From Azoarcus sp. (GTDB lineage: Bacteria; Pseudomonadota; Gammaproteobacteria; Burkholderiales; Rhodocyclaceae): DNA of 64,000 nucleotides. How positions within the stretch are numbered: position 1 is the stretch's first letter; the number at the start of each line of letters is the position of its first letter. The stretch is from positions 1-64,000 of the forward strand of contig JAUSOD010000086.1 of NCBI GenBank assembly GCA_030656215.1, read 5' to 3'. A program made the translations under genes and the position numbers. Positions 26,463 to 35,299 of this stretch are shown piece after piece. The notes beneath the pieces were generated by a model, which did no database searches, had not been told where the DNA came from, and worked only from the letters and a program-made list of their open reading frames with translations.

Positions 26463-27935
26463 CTACCGCGTCGCGGCAAGCAGCAGCGCATCAACGTCAA
26501 TCGCCGCTTCCACGGCATCGGCCAACCGGTCGAGATCGGCTTCGCGACGGGCGGCCAGATCGACGCGGCTCATCTCGCCTTCGGCGCCCGCCCACCGCAG
26601 CAGCGCCATCAAGGCATCCGGCGAATCGAACAGCCCGTGCACATAGGAGCCGAGGACCTGCCCATCGTCGGATATGGCGCCGTCCGGGCGTCCATCGACG
26701 AAAGTCAGCGCCGGTGTGGCCAGCGCCGGGCCGGTCGAAATGCCCATGTGAATCTCGTAGCCGGATACGGTGGGCGTACCCGGCAGGCACAAGCGGCCTT
26801 CGACGTTGTGCAGCTGCTTCTCGCGCTCGAGCACCGTTTCCATTTCGAGCATACCCAGGCCCGCGACCGTGTCCGGCTTGCCTTCCACCCCGTGCGGATC
26901 GCCCACTTGCTGGCCCAGCATCTGAAAACCGCCGCAGATCCCGATCACCTTGCCGCCATAACGCAGGTGACGCCGGATCGCCGCCTCCCAGCCCTGCTCG
27001 CGCAACCACGCAAGGTCGGCGTGCACGCTCTTCGAGCCTGGCAACACGATCAGGTCGGCATGGGGAATGGTCTGCCCCGGGCCAACCCAGCGGAAGTCCA
27101 CTTGCGGATGCAGGCGCAGCGCGTCGAGATCGGTGTGATTGGAGATACGCGGATACACCGGCGCCACCACTCGCAGCACCGGCGCATCGGTGCCGACATC
27201 GGCTGCCGCATCGGCGAGTCCGTCCTCGGCGTCGAGAAACAGCCCGTGCAGATAGGGCATGACCCCGAACACCGGCCGCCCGGTGCGCGCCGTCAGCCAG
27301 TCCAGGCCGGGCTGCAACAAGCCGATGTCGCCGCGAAAACGGTTGATCACGAAACCCTTGACCCGCGCCTGCTCCGAGGCCGACAACAGCTCCAGGGTAC
27401 CCACCAGATGGGCGAACACGCCACCCCGGTCGATGTCGGCAACCAGAATCACCGGCACATCGGCGGCCTCGGCGAAGCCCATGTTGGCGATATCGCGGTC
27501 ACGCAGGTTAATCTCGGCCGGACTGCCCGCACCCTCGATCAGCACCCACTCGTAACGTGCGATCAGACGCTGCCACGACGCCATGACCGCAGCCATCGCA
27601 GTCGGCTTGTAGTTGTGATAATCCCGTGCCGACAGATTAGCCACCGCATGGCCATGGATGATGACCTGCGCACCGATGTCCGACGAGGGCTTGAGCAACA
27701 CCGGGTTGAAATCGGTATGTGGTGCCACCCGCGCCGCCACTGCCTGCAGCGCCTGCGCGCGGCCAATCTCGCCCCCATCGGCAGTCACTGCCGAATTGAG
27801 CGCCATGTTCTGCGGCTTGAACGGCGCCACCCGCAGCCCCCGCCGCACCAGTACGCGCGCCAGCCCGGCCACCAGGGTACTTTTGCCTGCATCGGAGGTG
27901 GTGCCTTGCACCATCAGAGCGGAGGCGAGAGTCAT
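26463..27935 (-). CDS. cobQ: cobyric acid synthase
   Basis: A 490-residue ATP-dependent amidotransferase that amidates four side chains of adenosylcobyrinic acid a,c-diamide in B12 synthesis. The N-terminal dethiobiotin-synthetase-like domain has [10 protein letters not shown] at 11-20. The C-terminal class I glutaminase has nucleophile C334 in [10 protein letters not shown] and a catalytic His near HMGIS or at YVHGLFDS. No other cob/cbi gene is next to it, so it is an isolated member of the pathway here. It fits the three cobalamin users in this window. It is convergent with the crotonase (11 bp apart) and divergent from rpoH. Confidence 0.95.
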   Translation of the reverse strand: MTLASALMVQGTTSDAGKSTLVAGLARVLVRRGLRVAPFKPQNMALNSAVTADGGEIGRAQALQAVAARVAPHTDFNPVLLKPSSDIGAQVIIHGHAVANLSARDYHNYKPTAMAAVMASWQRLIARYEWVLIEGAGSPAEINLRDRDIANMGFAEAADVPVILVADIDRGGVFAHLVGTLELLSASEQARVKGFVINRFRGDIGLLQPGLDWLTARTGRPVFGVMPYLHGLFLDAEDGLADAAADVGTDAPVLRVVAPVYPRISNHTDLDALRLHPQVDFRWVGPGQTIPHADLIVLPGSKSVHADLAWLREQGWEAAIRRHLRYGGKVIGICGGFQMLGQQVGDPHGVEGKPDTVAGLGMLEMETVLEREKQLHNVEGRLCLPGTPTVSGYEIHMGISTGPALATPALTFVDGRPDGAISDDGQVLGSYVHGLFDSPDALMALLRWAGAEGEMSRVDLAARREADLDRLADAVEAAIDVDALLLAATR

Positions 27936-28042
27936 TTGCGCGGATTTCCTGGCTGGGTCGGGCCCGGATTATCGCTGATCTGCGGGAAAGGGGTGCCGTG
28001 CCTGTCGCCGACCATCGAATCCGCCGGGAACTGATCCACCCC

Positions 28043-28069
28043 TTAGCACTCTGATGCAACGAGTGCTAA
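28043..28069 (+). promoter_or_regulatory. perfect CIRCE operator (HrcA site) upstream of rpoH
   Basis: TTAGCACTC (28043-28051), nine-base spacer, GAGTGCTAA (28061-28069): an exact match to the CIRCE consensus bound by the heat-shock repressor HrcA. It ends 27 bp before the rpoH ATG, so it lies in the early transcribed region or over the promoter. The divergent cobQ start is 108 bp away on the other side. Confidence 0.92.
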
Positions 28070-28096
28070 CATCCGGTTTGAGGAGGACTTGAATCC

Positions 28097-28951
28097 ATGT
28101 CTCAAGCTTTATCGTTTCCCGTACCGTGCGCCACCGGCAGCATCGACCAGTACATCCAGTCGGTGAATCGCCTTCCCATGCTCACCGAGCAGGAAGAGGT
28201 CGATCTTGCCACCCGGCTGCACGACGATGGCGATGTCGAGGCGGCACGCCAGTTGGTGATGTCCCACCTGCGGGTGGTGGTTTCCATTGCTCGCGGCTAC
28301 CTTGGCTACGGTCTGCCCCACGCCGACCTGATCCAGGAAGGCAACATCGGCCTGATGAAGGCGGTCAAGCGCTTCGATCCGTCACGCGGCGTGCGCTTGG
28401 TCTCGTTCGCGATCCACTGGATCAAGGCCGAGATCCACGAGTACATCGTCAAGAACTGGCGTCTGGTCAAGATCGCCACCACCAAGGCTCAGCGCAAGCT
28501 GTTCTTCAACCTGCGCAGCATGAAGCAGGACAGCAACACGCTGAACCCGGCAGAGGTGCGCGCCATCGCCACCAAGCTCGGGGTCAAGCCCGAGGAAGTG
28601 GTGGAGATGGAGACCCGTCTCGGCGGTCGCGAAGTGCAGCTCGACGGTGGCAACGACGACGATGACGACCGTTTCGCGCCGATCGCCTACCTGCCCGACC
28701 CGCACGCCGAACCTTCGGAAGTGCTCGAGCAGGCGCAGACGGCACGCCTGCAGGACGAAGGCCTGCGTGATGCGCTCGGCGCCCTCGATGACCGCAGCCG
28801 CGCCATCGTGCAACGGCGCTGGCTGACCGAAGGCGACAGTGCGACGCTGCACGAGCTGGCCGCCGAATACGGCGTATCGGCAGAACGTATTCGCCAGATC
28901 GAAGCCAAGGCCATGCAGAAGATGCGTGGCCTGCTCGCCGAGGCGGCATAA
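28097..28951 (+). CDS. rpoH: heat-shock sigma factor sigma32 (RpoH)
   Basis: A 284-residue sigma70-family factor directing RNA polymerase to heat-shock promoters. Region 2 is present (DLIQEGNIGLMKAVKRFDP, about 76-94), the RpoH box QRKLFFNLR sits at 132-140 and identifies it as sigma32 rather than sigma70 or sigmaS, and region 4 helix-turn-helix ends the protein (LAAEYGVSAERIRQIEAKAM). An acidic stretch NDDDDD near 189-194 is notable. Ribosome site GAGGAGG is 10 bases before the ATG. The CIRCE element upstream implies HrcA repression on top of the usual post-transcriptional control. A terminator follows 35 bp after the stop. Confidence 0.95.
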   Translation: MSQALSFPVPCATGSIDQYIQSVNRLPMLTEQEEVDLATRLHDDGDVEAARQLVMSHLRVVVSIARGYLGYGLPHADLIQEGNIGLMKAVKRFDPSRGVRLVSFAIHWIKAEIHEYIVKNWRLVKIATTKAQRKLFFNLRSMKQDSNTLNPAEVRAIATKLGVKPEEVVEMETRLGGREVQLDGGNDDDDDRFAPIAYLPDPHAEPSEVLEQAQTARLQDEGLRDALGALDDRSRAIVQRRWLTEGDSATLHELAAEYGVSAERIRQIEAKAMQKMRGLLAEAA

Positions 28952-28984
28952 AGGCCACCTGAGCAATCGGGGGCAACCCACCAC

Positions 28985-29026
28985 ACGGCAGCGCCACGGA
29001 CTTGTACCCTGACGCTGCCGTTTCTC
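28985..29026 (+). terminator. intrinsic terminator of rpoH
   Basis: ACGGCAGCG (28985-28993) pairs with CGCTGCCGT (29013-29021) and is followed by TTCTC. The loop is long (19 bases). Confidence 0.65.
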
Positions 29027-29097
29027 ATTGCTGCTCCACAGGTCGGCATACAGTGCCGACCCGCAGCGTCAAGCTCCGCAAAAACCCCTCGCCCGAC

Positions 29098-29679
29098 TCA
29101 GCTGCCCGCAAGCAGCTGACGGATATCCGCCGCGATGTTATCGGCGGTTTCGCCATGCTTCACGTATAACCGCAGCTTGCCCGAAGGGTCAAACACATAG
29201 GTGCCGGCCGAGTGATCGATGGTGTAGTGCCCGCCTTCGACATCCCCGCTCTTGCGATAGAACACGCGAAAGTCCCTGGCCACCTCAGCCGTTTTATCGA
29301 GATCACCGATGAGGCCGAGAAAACGCGGGTCGAACACCGGCACATATTCCGACAGCAGCGCGGGGGTATCGCGCTCGGGGTCAACGGTCAGGAACAACAC
29401 CTGCACCCGGTCGGCATCCGCCCCGAGCTGGCGCATCACTTCGCTCATCGTCGACAGGCTGGTCGGGCACACGTCCGGACACTGGGTATAACCGAAGAAG
29501 ATCGTCACCACCTTGCCGCGAAAATCCGCCAGCGTTCGATGCTTGCCGGTGTGATCGTCGAGGGCGAGGCTCTTGCCATAGTCGGCGCCGGTGATGTCCG
29601 TGGCTCGAAATGCCGGCGGTGCATCGGAACAGGCTGCGGTCATCAACACGAGCGCAGCGAAAAACAGGGAACGGAGCAT
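29098..29679 (-). CDS. SCO1/SenC copper-insertion protein
   Basis: A 193-residue thioredoxin-fold protein that helps load the CuA site of cytochrome oxidase subunit II. Signal/lipoprotein-like N-terminus (hydrophobic 5-16, Cys17), copper ligands C67 and C71 in QCPDVCP, and a distal His in GGHYTIDHS (about 153-161). It is the last gene of the cytochrome oxidase cluster, after ctaB, with 21 bp spacing. The set of sco, ctaB, ctaA, surf1 and cox11 together provides all assembly factors expected for an aa3 oxidase. Confidence 0.92.
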   Translation of the reverse strand: MLRSLFFAALVLMTAACSDAPPAFRATDITGADYGKSLALDDHTGKHRTLADFRGKVVTIFFGYTQCPDVCPTSLSTMSEVMRQLGADADRVQVLFLTVDPERDTPALLSEYVPVFDPRFLGLIGDLDKTAEVARDFRVFYRKSGDVEGGHYTIDHSAGTYVFDPSGKLRLYVKHGETADNIAADIRQLLAGS

Positions 29680-29700
29680 CAGGTCGGAGTCATCACAAAG

Positions 29701-30600
29701 TCAGAATCGCAGATAGTGGTCCGCCAGCAGGGCGGCGAACAGCAATGATAGATACAGGATGGAGAAGCGGAAAGTCCGGCGTGCAAGCGCATCGCTGTAA
29801 TCACGGTACAGACGCCAAGCGTAATGGATGAAGCGCGCGCCCAGCACGACCGCCGCGCCGAGATAGATCAGCCCGCTCATCCGGGTGGCGAACGGCAGCA
29901 AAGTCACCCCGAACAGAATCAGGGTGTAGAGCAACACCGACAGCCGGGTGTACTCCGACCCATGGGTAACCGGCAGCATCGGCAGGCCGGCGCGAGCGTA
30001 GTCGGCGGTGCGATACAGTGCCAACGCCCAGAAGTGCGGCGGGGTCCACGCAAAAATGATCAGGAACAGCAACAGCGCATCGGCACTGACTTCGCCAGTG
30101 ACCGCCGCCCAGCCCAGCACTGGCGGCATCGCCCCCGACGCCCCGCCAATGACGATATTCTGCGGGGTACGCGGCTTGAGGAAGATGGTGTAGACCACCG
30201 CATAGCCGACGAAGGTTGCCAGCGTGAGCCACATCGTCAGCGGGTTCACCGCCTGATGCAGCAACAGCAGGCCGCAGCCCCCGAGTACCGCGGCAAAGCC
30301 GGCCACCTCGCGTGGCGCCAGTTCCCCGCGCGGCAGCGGACGGCCGCGGGTGCGCGCCATGCGCGCATCGATACCCTGCTCGATCAGGCAGTTCATTGCG
30401 GCTGCCGCACCGGCCACGCAGGCGATGCCGAGGGTCGCGGCAAACACGGTTGCGGCGGCGGGCAGGCCATCGGGCACCGCAAGGAACATTCCGATTACCG
30501 CACAGAACACGATCAGCGCATTCACCCGCGGTTTGGTGAGGACATAGAAGGCGTGCAGGCGGCGGCTGGCGGAGACCTGACCGAGCGCAAGGGTTTTCAT
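29701..30600 (-). CDS. ctaB: protoheme IX farnesyltransferase
   Basis: A 299-residue UbiA-family prenyltransferase (about nine membrane helices) converting heme B to heme O. The first Asp-rich motif region is seen in [19 protein letters not shown] (about 61-79), and [21 protein letters not shown], by position about 135-155, is typical of CyoE/CtaB. ATG at 30600 follows GGAAGGAGTG. It lies immediately after ctaA, which makes heme A from its product. The aa3 oxidase context makes ctaB the better symbol than cyoE. Confidence 0.94.
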   Translation of the reverse strand: MKTLALGQVSASRRLHAFYVLTKPRVNALIVFCAVIGMFLAVPDGLPAAATVFAATLGIACVAGAAAAMNCLIEQGIDARMARTRGRPLPRGELAPREVAGFAAVLGGCGLLLLHQAVNPLTMWLTLATFVGYAVVYTIFLKPRTPQNIVIGGASGAMPPVLGWAAVTGEVSADALLLFLIIFAWTPPHFWALALYRTADYARAGLPMLPVTHGSEYTRLSVLLYTLILFGVTLLPFATRMSGLIYLGAAVVLGARFIHYAWRLYRDYSDALARRTFRFSILYLSLLFAALLADHYLRF

Positions 30601-30629
30601 GGGGACACTCCTTCCTGTGATTGCACGAT

Positions 30630-31676
30630 TCAGGCCCGGCCGCTAACTGGCACAGCCCGCCGCCGGCCAAGGCCGGCAGTCGCTGATGACGGTGCCGGAA
30701 AAGCCCGGGCCGACAAACGGTAATTGATCCACACCATGAGGCCGACCAGCAGCGCGGCACCGGCATTGTGCGCAGCAGCCAGAGGGAGCGGCAGTGACAG
30801 CACGACATTGGCAATGCCAAGGCCGATCTGCAGCAAAACGGCTGCAATCAGCGCCACACCGGCACCGGCGGACGGCATCCGCCGTGCCAGCGCCCACCCC
30901 AGCACCAGCAGAAAACCGCCAGCAATCACCGCGCCCATCCGGTGCGACCAGTGAATCGCGGTCAGCGCGGCGAGCGACAGCAGCTCGCCATCGGCGGTCA
31001 TGCCAAGCTCGCGCACCACATGAAAGGCATTGGCATAGTCGGCGACCGGCCACAGGCTGCCATGGCATGCCGGAAAATCGGTGCAGGCAAGCGCCGCATA
31101 GTTGGTACTGGTCCAGCCCCCGAGCGCAATCTGCGCCACCAGCAACACCAGCCCGGCCCGCGCCGCCCAGAGCAGTCGCCTCGACACGCACTCACGCCTC
31201 ACCCCCGCTGCACGCAGCGCAAGCCAGGTCAGCAAGGCCAGCGTAGTCAGCCCGCCCAGCAGATGCGCGCTGACGATGGCCGGCTTGAGCAGCAGGGTGA
31301 CCGTCCATTTCCCCAGCAGCCCCTGGAAGATCACCACCCCGACCAGCAAGCTCGCCACCAAGGGCGCACTTTCGCTGCGCGCCCGATGGCGCCACGCGAG
31401 CACGGCAATGCCGATGATCAGCAGACCCAGGCTGGCGGCAAGGTAGCGGTGGATCATTTCCTTCCAGGCTTTGGGCAGACTCACCGGTCCGTGCGGATCA
31501 GCCGCGTGGGCATCGAGGATGACGTCCGCAGCGTGATGCGGGCTCAGCTTGCCATAACAGCCCGGCCAGTCGGGACAACCCAGGCCGGCATCGGCCAGGC
31601 GCACGTAGGCGCCAAACACCACGACAACGGCGGTCAGCGCCAGCGCGAGGACGATCAGCCGGCCATACAGTCTCAT
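30630..31676 (-). CDS. ctaA: heme A synthase (COX15/CtaA)
   Basis: A 348-residue membrane protein with eight helices that oxidises heme O to heme A for cytochrome aa3. The N-terminal segment [22 protein letters not shown] (by position about 21-42) holds the conserved motif, with a parallel [19 protein letters not shown] region in the second half; ligand histidines occur in MIHRYLA and HWSHRMG. Its ATG overlaps the TGA of the preceding Sco-like gene by 4 bases. Confidence 0.93.
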   Translation of the reverse strand: MRLYGRLIVLALALTAVVVVFGAYVRLADAGLGCPDWPGCYGKLSPHHAADVILDAHAADPHGPVSLPKAWKEMIHRYLAASLGLLIIGIAVLAWRHRARSESAPLVASLLVGVVIFQGLLGKWTVTLLLKPAIVSAHLLGGLTTLALLTWLALRAAGVRRECVSRRLLWAARAGLVLLVAQIALGGWTSTNYAALACTDFPACHGSLWPVADYANAFHVVRELGMTADGELLSLAALTAIHWSHRMGAVIAGGFLLVLGWALARRMPSAGAGVALIAAVLLQIGLGIANVVLSLPLPLAAAHNAGAALLVGLMVWINYRLSARAFPAPSSATAGLGRRRAVPVSGRA

Positions 31677-32362
31677 TCGCGGCCCCCACGGCCAAGTGCG
31701 GAATACTTCAGCAAGCGTTGCAGATCCTTGGTCACGTCGCGCGCGGCCCGGGTGGTATCGGCTTCGTCGGCAAAACGCATCATCACGTTGCCCAGCGGGT
31801 CGACCAGCCAGATCGATCCGGGCGCGGCCGAAGACAGCACGGCGAGCCAGCTCGCATCGGCACGTGCGAGACGCAACTCCTCGTGCTTCGCCAGGCGATC
31901 AGTTGCGGGATCAGCCTCACCGGTGATCAGCCACACCCGGCTCACGCGGTCCATCTCCTTCGCCTGCGCCAACCTCGCCTGCCGCGACACGTAAAGCGCA
32001 CGCTCGCAGGCCTCCGCACAATCGGCTGGCGCCACCATCAGCAGGGTCCATTGGCCCTCGAACTCGGTCCGGGCCAGCGCCGCCTGCCCACCAAGGCCCG
32101 GAAGGATGGTCGAGGGAAGTGCAAGCGGGGCAATCAGCTCACCGTGATTGACCCGCCCCTGCGGCGGCCACACATAGAAGGTCAGATAGGACGCGACCAC
32201 CGGCAGCACGCACACGAAGGCCAGCAGCAGCAGGGTGCGACGGCCTCGGCGCCGGTCCGCGATGCGCTTGGCCGCAGCCCGATCAGCAAGGGGCGAATCG
32301 GTCATGGAGGTATCGGTCACGGCCAGGTCAGCCACGGATGAGTCGAGATGCACGGTGGTCAT
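31673..32362 (-). CDS. membrane-anchored Sco-like/thioredoxin-fold protein of the cox cluster
   Basis: A 229-residue protein often left hypothetical. One membrane helix lies at about 43-64, followed by a periplasmic domain. The segment GQWTLLMVAPADCAEACE places a C-x3-C pair (C115, C119) where SCO proteins have CPDVC, and the strand pattern around it is similar. A role in copper or thiol handling for the oxidase is therefore likely but not shown. The start at 32362 has GGAG six bases ahead and overlaps the end of surf1 by 35 bp. Its stop overlaps ctaA (ATGA). An alternative ATG at 32305 would remove the overlap. Confidence 0.75.
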   Translation of the reverse strand: MTTVHLDSSVADLAVTDTSMTDSPLADRAAAKRIADRRRGRRTLLLLAFVCVLPVVASYLTFYVWPPQGRVNHGELIAPLALPSTILPGLGGQAALARTEFEGQWTLLMVAPADCAEACERALYVSRQARLAQAKEMDRVSRVWLITGEADPATDRLAKHEELRLARADASWLAVLSSAAPGSIWLVDPLGNVMMRFADEADTTRAARDVTKDLQRLLKYSALGRGGRE

Positions 32363-33068
32363 GAGGTCTCCGGAAAATCAGCCGCCACAGGGCCCAGACA
32401 CACAGTCCGGCGGCGAGGCAGGCAAGGGCGTACCACTGGAAGGCGTAGCCGCGGTGGCGATCGACACCCGCCACCGGCAGAGGCCAGTCGCGAATCAGGC
32501 CATCGTCGGCAGCCGAAGTCTGGTGTACGACCCAGACCGCGAGATGCGCCGGGGCCAGGAGTTGCCGATGGCGGACCGGGTCGACGTGCTGCCACACGGG
32601 CGCCGCCAGACCTGCGCTTTCTGCAGCCAGCATGAACGGCGCTGCTTCCGGCAGGCGCAACCAGCCTTCGACCCGCTGCACGCCGGTCGGCGTCGGTATC
32701 GCCGGCACATTGCGGCGGTCGCCTGCGGCCACCCACCCCCGGTTCACCAACACTGCGCCGGACCCATCGCTGAGCAGCAACGGCGTCAGCACGTGGTATC
32801 CGGCCTGGCCTTGATGGGTACGGTTATCGATCAGGCGCGTTGCCTGACCGAGCCATGTACCGGCAAGCTGCAGCGGCTGCCATTCGGGCAAGGCGGCTGC
32901 ATCCGCCCTGGGTGCGAGCGGCGCGCCTTGGGCGAGGACGTCGATCCGGGCCTGAATGTCGAGCTTCTCCGCGGCACGCCGGGTCTGCCAGTTGCCCAGT
33001 TGCAACGCAATCGCGAACACCAGCAGGCCGGCGGCCAGAGGCAGGAGCTGAAGCAGGAGGCGCTTCAT
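32328..33068 (-). CDS. SURF1-family cytochrome oxidase assembly protein
   Basis: A 246-residue protein with an N-terminal helix (about 4-22) and a C-terminal helix (about 212-232) bracketing a periplasmic domain, the standard SURF1 layout. Conserved features: LGNWQxxR (about 24-31) and VNRGWV (about 122-127). SURF1 proteins help insert heme A into subunit I. It lies in a minus-strand run with ctaA and ctaB. Confidence 0.9.
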   Translation of the reverse strand: MKRLLLQLLPLAAGLLVFAIALQLGNWQTRRAAEKLDIQARIDVLAQGAPLAPRADAAALPEWQPLQLAGTWLGQATRLIDNRTHQGQAGYHVLTPLLLSDGSGAVLVNRGWVAAGDRRNVPAIPTPTGVQRVEGWLRLPEAAPFMLAAESAGLAAPVWQHVDPVRHRQLLAPAHLAVWVVHQTSAADDGLIRDWPLPVAGVDRHRGYAFQWYALACLAAGLCVWALWRLIFRRPHDHRASRLIRG

Positions 33069-33155
33069 CGGGCACGCTCGGCAAAAACAGCGGACACGCG
33101 GACCATTTCGGAGAAAAATAACGCTTCTGCCCCAGCGCTCGCCCGGAGTCCTGAC

Positions 33156-33350
33156 ATGCGCCTCGTCGTGATCCTGTTTCTCGTGTTGATCGTCGCCAGC
33201 CTCGGCGCCGCACTGTCCTCAATGTTGCGCGAAAAAGGAAGCGGCACCCGCACCGCACGCGCGCTCGCCATCCGGGTCGGGCTGTCGATCACGCTGTTCG
33301 TGCTGCTGATGGCAGGTTTCGCCAGCGGGCTCATCGAGGGCAAGCTCTGA
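33156..33350 (+). CDS. twin-transmembrane protein, DUF2909 family
   Basis: A 64-residue protein with two membrane helices (about 2-22 and 40-60) joined by a basic loop (REKGSGTRTAR). This matches the small DUF2909 proteins found next to surf1 in beta- and gamma-proteobacteria. It is the only plus-strand gene in the oxidase cluster, between surf1 and coxC, which both read the other way. Ribosome site CCGGAG lies nine bases before the ATG. Function unknown; assembly or stability of the oxidase is a guess from location. Confidence 0.8.
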   Translation: MRLVVILFLVLIVASLGAALSSMLREKGSGTRTARALAIRVGLSITLFVLLMAGFASGLIEGKL

Positions 33351-33403
33351 TCAGACATCGAAACCGACACCGCCGGTCCACGGCCGGAGCGAATGAGCAG
33401 CGT

Positions 33404-34255
33404 TCATAGCCAGTAGACCACCACGAACAGGAACAGCCAGACCACGTCGACGAAGTGCCAGTACCACGCCGCCGCCTCGAAGGCGAAATGGTTGTCCGGC
33501 GTGAAGTGTCCCGCCATGGACCGGAACAGCATCACCGTCAACATGATGGCGCCCACCGTCACATGCAGCCCGTGAAAGCCGGTGAGCAGATAGAAGGTCG
33601 AACCGTAGATGCCGCTGTCGAGCCTGAGGTTGAGGTCGGAGTAGGCGTGGACATACTCGTAGGCCTGGAAGCCGATGAAGATCGCACCGAGCAGGATGGT
33701 TGCGAGCAGACCGAGCTTGAGCTGGGAGCGCTTGTTCTTGAGCAGGCCGTAATGGGCCCAGGTCAGGGTTGCACCCGAACTCAGCAGGATCAGGGTATTG
33801 AAGGCCGGAATGCCCCACGCGCCCATCGGCGTGAACGCCTCCTCGACCCGTGGGCCGGCACTGGGCCAGACGCCGGTGAAACCCTGCCACAGCAAGGCTT
33901 CGTTGTCGCCCGACGACAGCCACGGCACCGACAGCACCCGGGCATAGAACAGCACCCCGAAAAAGGCGGCAAAGAACATCACCTCGGAAAAGATGAACCA
34001 GCCCATCGACCAGCGGAAGGACTTGTCCACCTGCTTGCCGTACAGCCCGCCCTCGGACTCCCGCACCACCTGCCCGAACCATCCGAACAGCATGTAGACC
34101 AGGATCGCGATCCCGCCGAAGAACATCCACGGTCCCGCAACCACCTCGTTCAGCCACAGCGCAGCCCCGGCACCGAACAGCAGCAGCGCGGCAGACCCGA
34201 AGATCGGATAGGTCGACGGTTCCGGCACAAAATAGCGTTCCAGCGTTTCACTCAT
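33404..34255 (-). CDS. ctaE: cytochrome c oxidase subunit III
   Basis: A 283-residue membrane subunit with seven helices. Family features include the HxxHVxxG-like GFHGLHVTVGAIML (about 209-222), the EVMFFAAFF stretch (about 91-99) and the C-terminal HFxxxAWYWHFVDVVWLFLF segment (about 255-275). Subunit III supports proton uptake and protects subunit I from turnover inactivation. The stop is 20 bp from the DUF2970 gene's end upstream. Confidence 0.94.
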   Translation of the reverse strand: MSETLERYFVPEPSTYPIFGSAALLLFGAGAALWLNEVVAGPWMFFGGIAILVYMLFGWFGQVVRESEGGLYGKQVDKSFRWSMGWFIFSEVMFFAAFFGVLFYARVLSVPWLSSGDNEALLWQGFTGVWPSAGPRVEEAFTPMGAWGIPAFNTLILLSSGATLTWAHYGLLKNKRSQLKLGLLATILLGAIFIGFQAYEYVHAYSDLNLRLDSGIYGSTFYLLTGFHGLHVTVGAIMLTVMLFRSMAGHFTPDNHFAFEAAAWYWHFVDVVWLFLFVVVYWL

Positions 34256-34275
34256 GACAGCCCCCTTGCGTTCAT

Positions 34276-34476
34276 CTAGCTCACCACCCAGTTCACCACC
34301 GCCACGATGGTGAGCACGAAGATCAAACCGCCCAGCACACCTGCCACGATCACTGCCTTCGGATCAAGCGAGGAGGCGTCGTCGTGATAGTCCTTGCGTT
34401 TGCGAATGCCGACGAAGGACCACAACACCGCCTTTACCGTCGCCAGGAATCCGGCGCGCGGCGCATCGCCGCTCAT
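34276..34476 (-). CDS. DUF2970 small membrane protein
   Basis: A 66-residue protein with a cytoplasmic N-terminal part (ATVKAVLWSFVGIRKRKDY, about 12-30) and one membrane helix (about 41-64). This is the DUF2970 pattern, regularly found between cox11 and coxC in beta-proteobacteria. The ATG at 34476 overlaps the TGA of cox11 by 4 bases. Role in oxidase assembly is inferred from position alone. Confidence 0.82.
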   Translation of the reverse strand: MSGDAPRAGFLATVKAVLWSFVGIRKRKDYHDDASSLDPKAVIVAGVLGGLIFVLTIVAVVNWVVS

Positions 34477-35081
34477 GACTCGTCCGCCTTGGTGGCCGCT
34501 GCAGTCGATGTGGCCGTTGCGGCACGCCGCCCCTGGAGCTCGAAGAAGGTGTAGGACAGCGTGATCGTGGTGACATCGGCCGGCAGCGCCGGATCGAGCA
34601 CGAACACCACCGGCATCGTCCGCCGCTCGCCGGGTGCCAGTGTCTGCTGGGTGAAGCAGAAACAATCCATCTTGCGAAAATACTGGCCCGCCACCAGCGG
34701 CCCGTAACTCGGCACCGCCTGACCGGTGATCGGTTCGGCGCGCGTATTGACCACCTCGTAAGCGATATGGACCAGCTCGCCCGGATGCACGCTCACCGAG
34801 CGCTGCAAGGGATGGAAGCGCCACGGCAGGTCGTGCAGGTTGGCATCGAACTGGACGAGTACGGAGCGCGAAGTATCGACCTGAGTGTTCGACACTGCCG
34901 CGATATCCGGCTTCAGCAGATTGTTGATGCCGGTCACTTCGCAGATTTTTTCGTAGAACGGCACCAGCAGGAAGCCGAAGCCGAACATCACCACCGCCGA
35001 AATGCCCAGTCGCAGCAACAGGCGACGGTTGTCAGCGGCAATCCGGATCTCCCGGCGGCTACGCTCGGGTGCGCCGCTCAT
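34473..35081 (-). CDS. ctaG: cytochrome c oxidase assembly protein CtaG/Cox11
   Basis: A 202-residue copper chaperone delivering CuB to subunit I. One N-terminal membrane helix (about 21-42) anchors an immunoglobulin-like periplasmic domain whose copper motif CFCF has C140 and C142. A further Cys (C47) lies just after the helix as in other Cox11 proteins. Start overlaps the TGA of the 37-residue gene upstream and its stop overlaps DUF2970, so three small genes are translationally chained. Confidence 0.93.
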   Translation of the reverse strand: MSGAPERSRREIRIAADNRRLLLRLGISAVVMFGFGFLLVPFYEKICEVTGINNLLKPDIAAVSNTQVDTSRSVLVQFDANLHDLPWRFHPLQRSVSVHPGELVHIAYEVVNTRAEPITGQAVPSYGPLVAGQYFRKMDCFCFTQQTLAPGERRTMPVVFVLDPALPADVTTITLSYTFFELQGRRAATATSTAAATKADES

Positions 35082-35191
35082 TGGCCGAACACCTTGTACT
35101 TGAGGATGATGACCAGGAAGAAGACGAAGGCCACCCCGGCCAGGATCAAGCCTGTCCTGATGTTTGCGCCACGCCGGTCGTTGCGGGTCAT
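35078..35191 (-). CDS. cytochrome oxidase small assembly protein (37 aa)
   Basis: A very short gene read directly from the minus strand: ATG at 35191 (MTRNDRRGAN), a single hydrophobic helix (about 13-30) and the end KYKVFGQ followed by TGA. The TGA overlaps the cox11 ATG (ATGA), which supports real translation. Beta-proteobacterial genomes often carry a small oxidase assembly protein of this size and layout between subunit I and cox11. Ribosome site is weak (GGATGA). Confidence 0.75.
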   Translation of the reverse strand: MTRNDRRGANIRTGLILAGVAFVFFLVIILKYKVFGQ

Positions 35192-35240
35192 CGATTCATC
35201 CACTGTTTGCTATCGCCATCATCGACAGGCTATGGAGTCG

Positions 35241-35282
35241 GGGGACGGAGCCTTCCCCCTCCCGGCTCTCCGCTCCGTCCCC
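35241..35282. repeat. 10-bp inverted repeat between ctaD and the small assembly gene
   Basis: GGGGACGGAG (35241-35250) and CTCCGTCCCC (35273-35282) enclose 22 bases downstream of the ctaD stop. No T-tract. It could set the level of downstream assembly genes relative to subunit I. Confidence 0.5.
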
Positions 35283-35299
35283 TTCCACCACAACACCGC

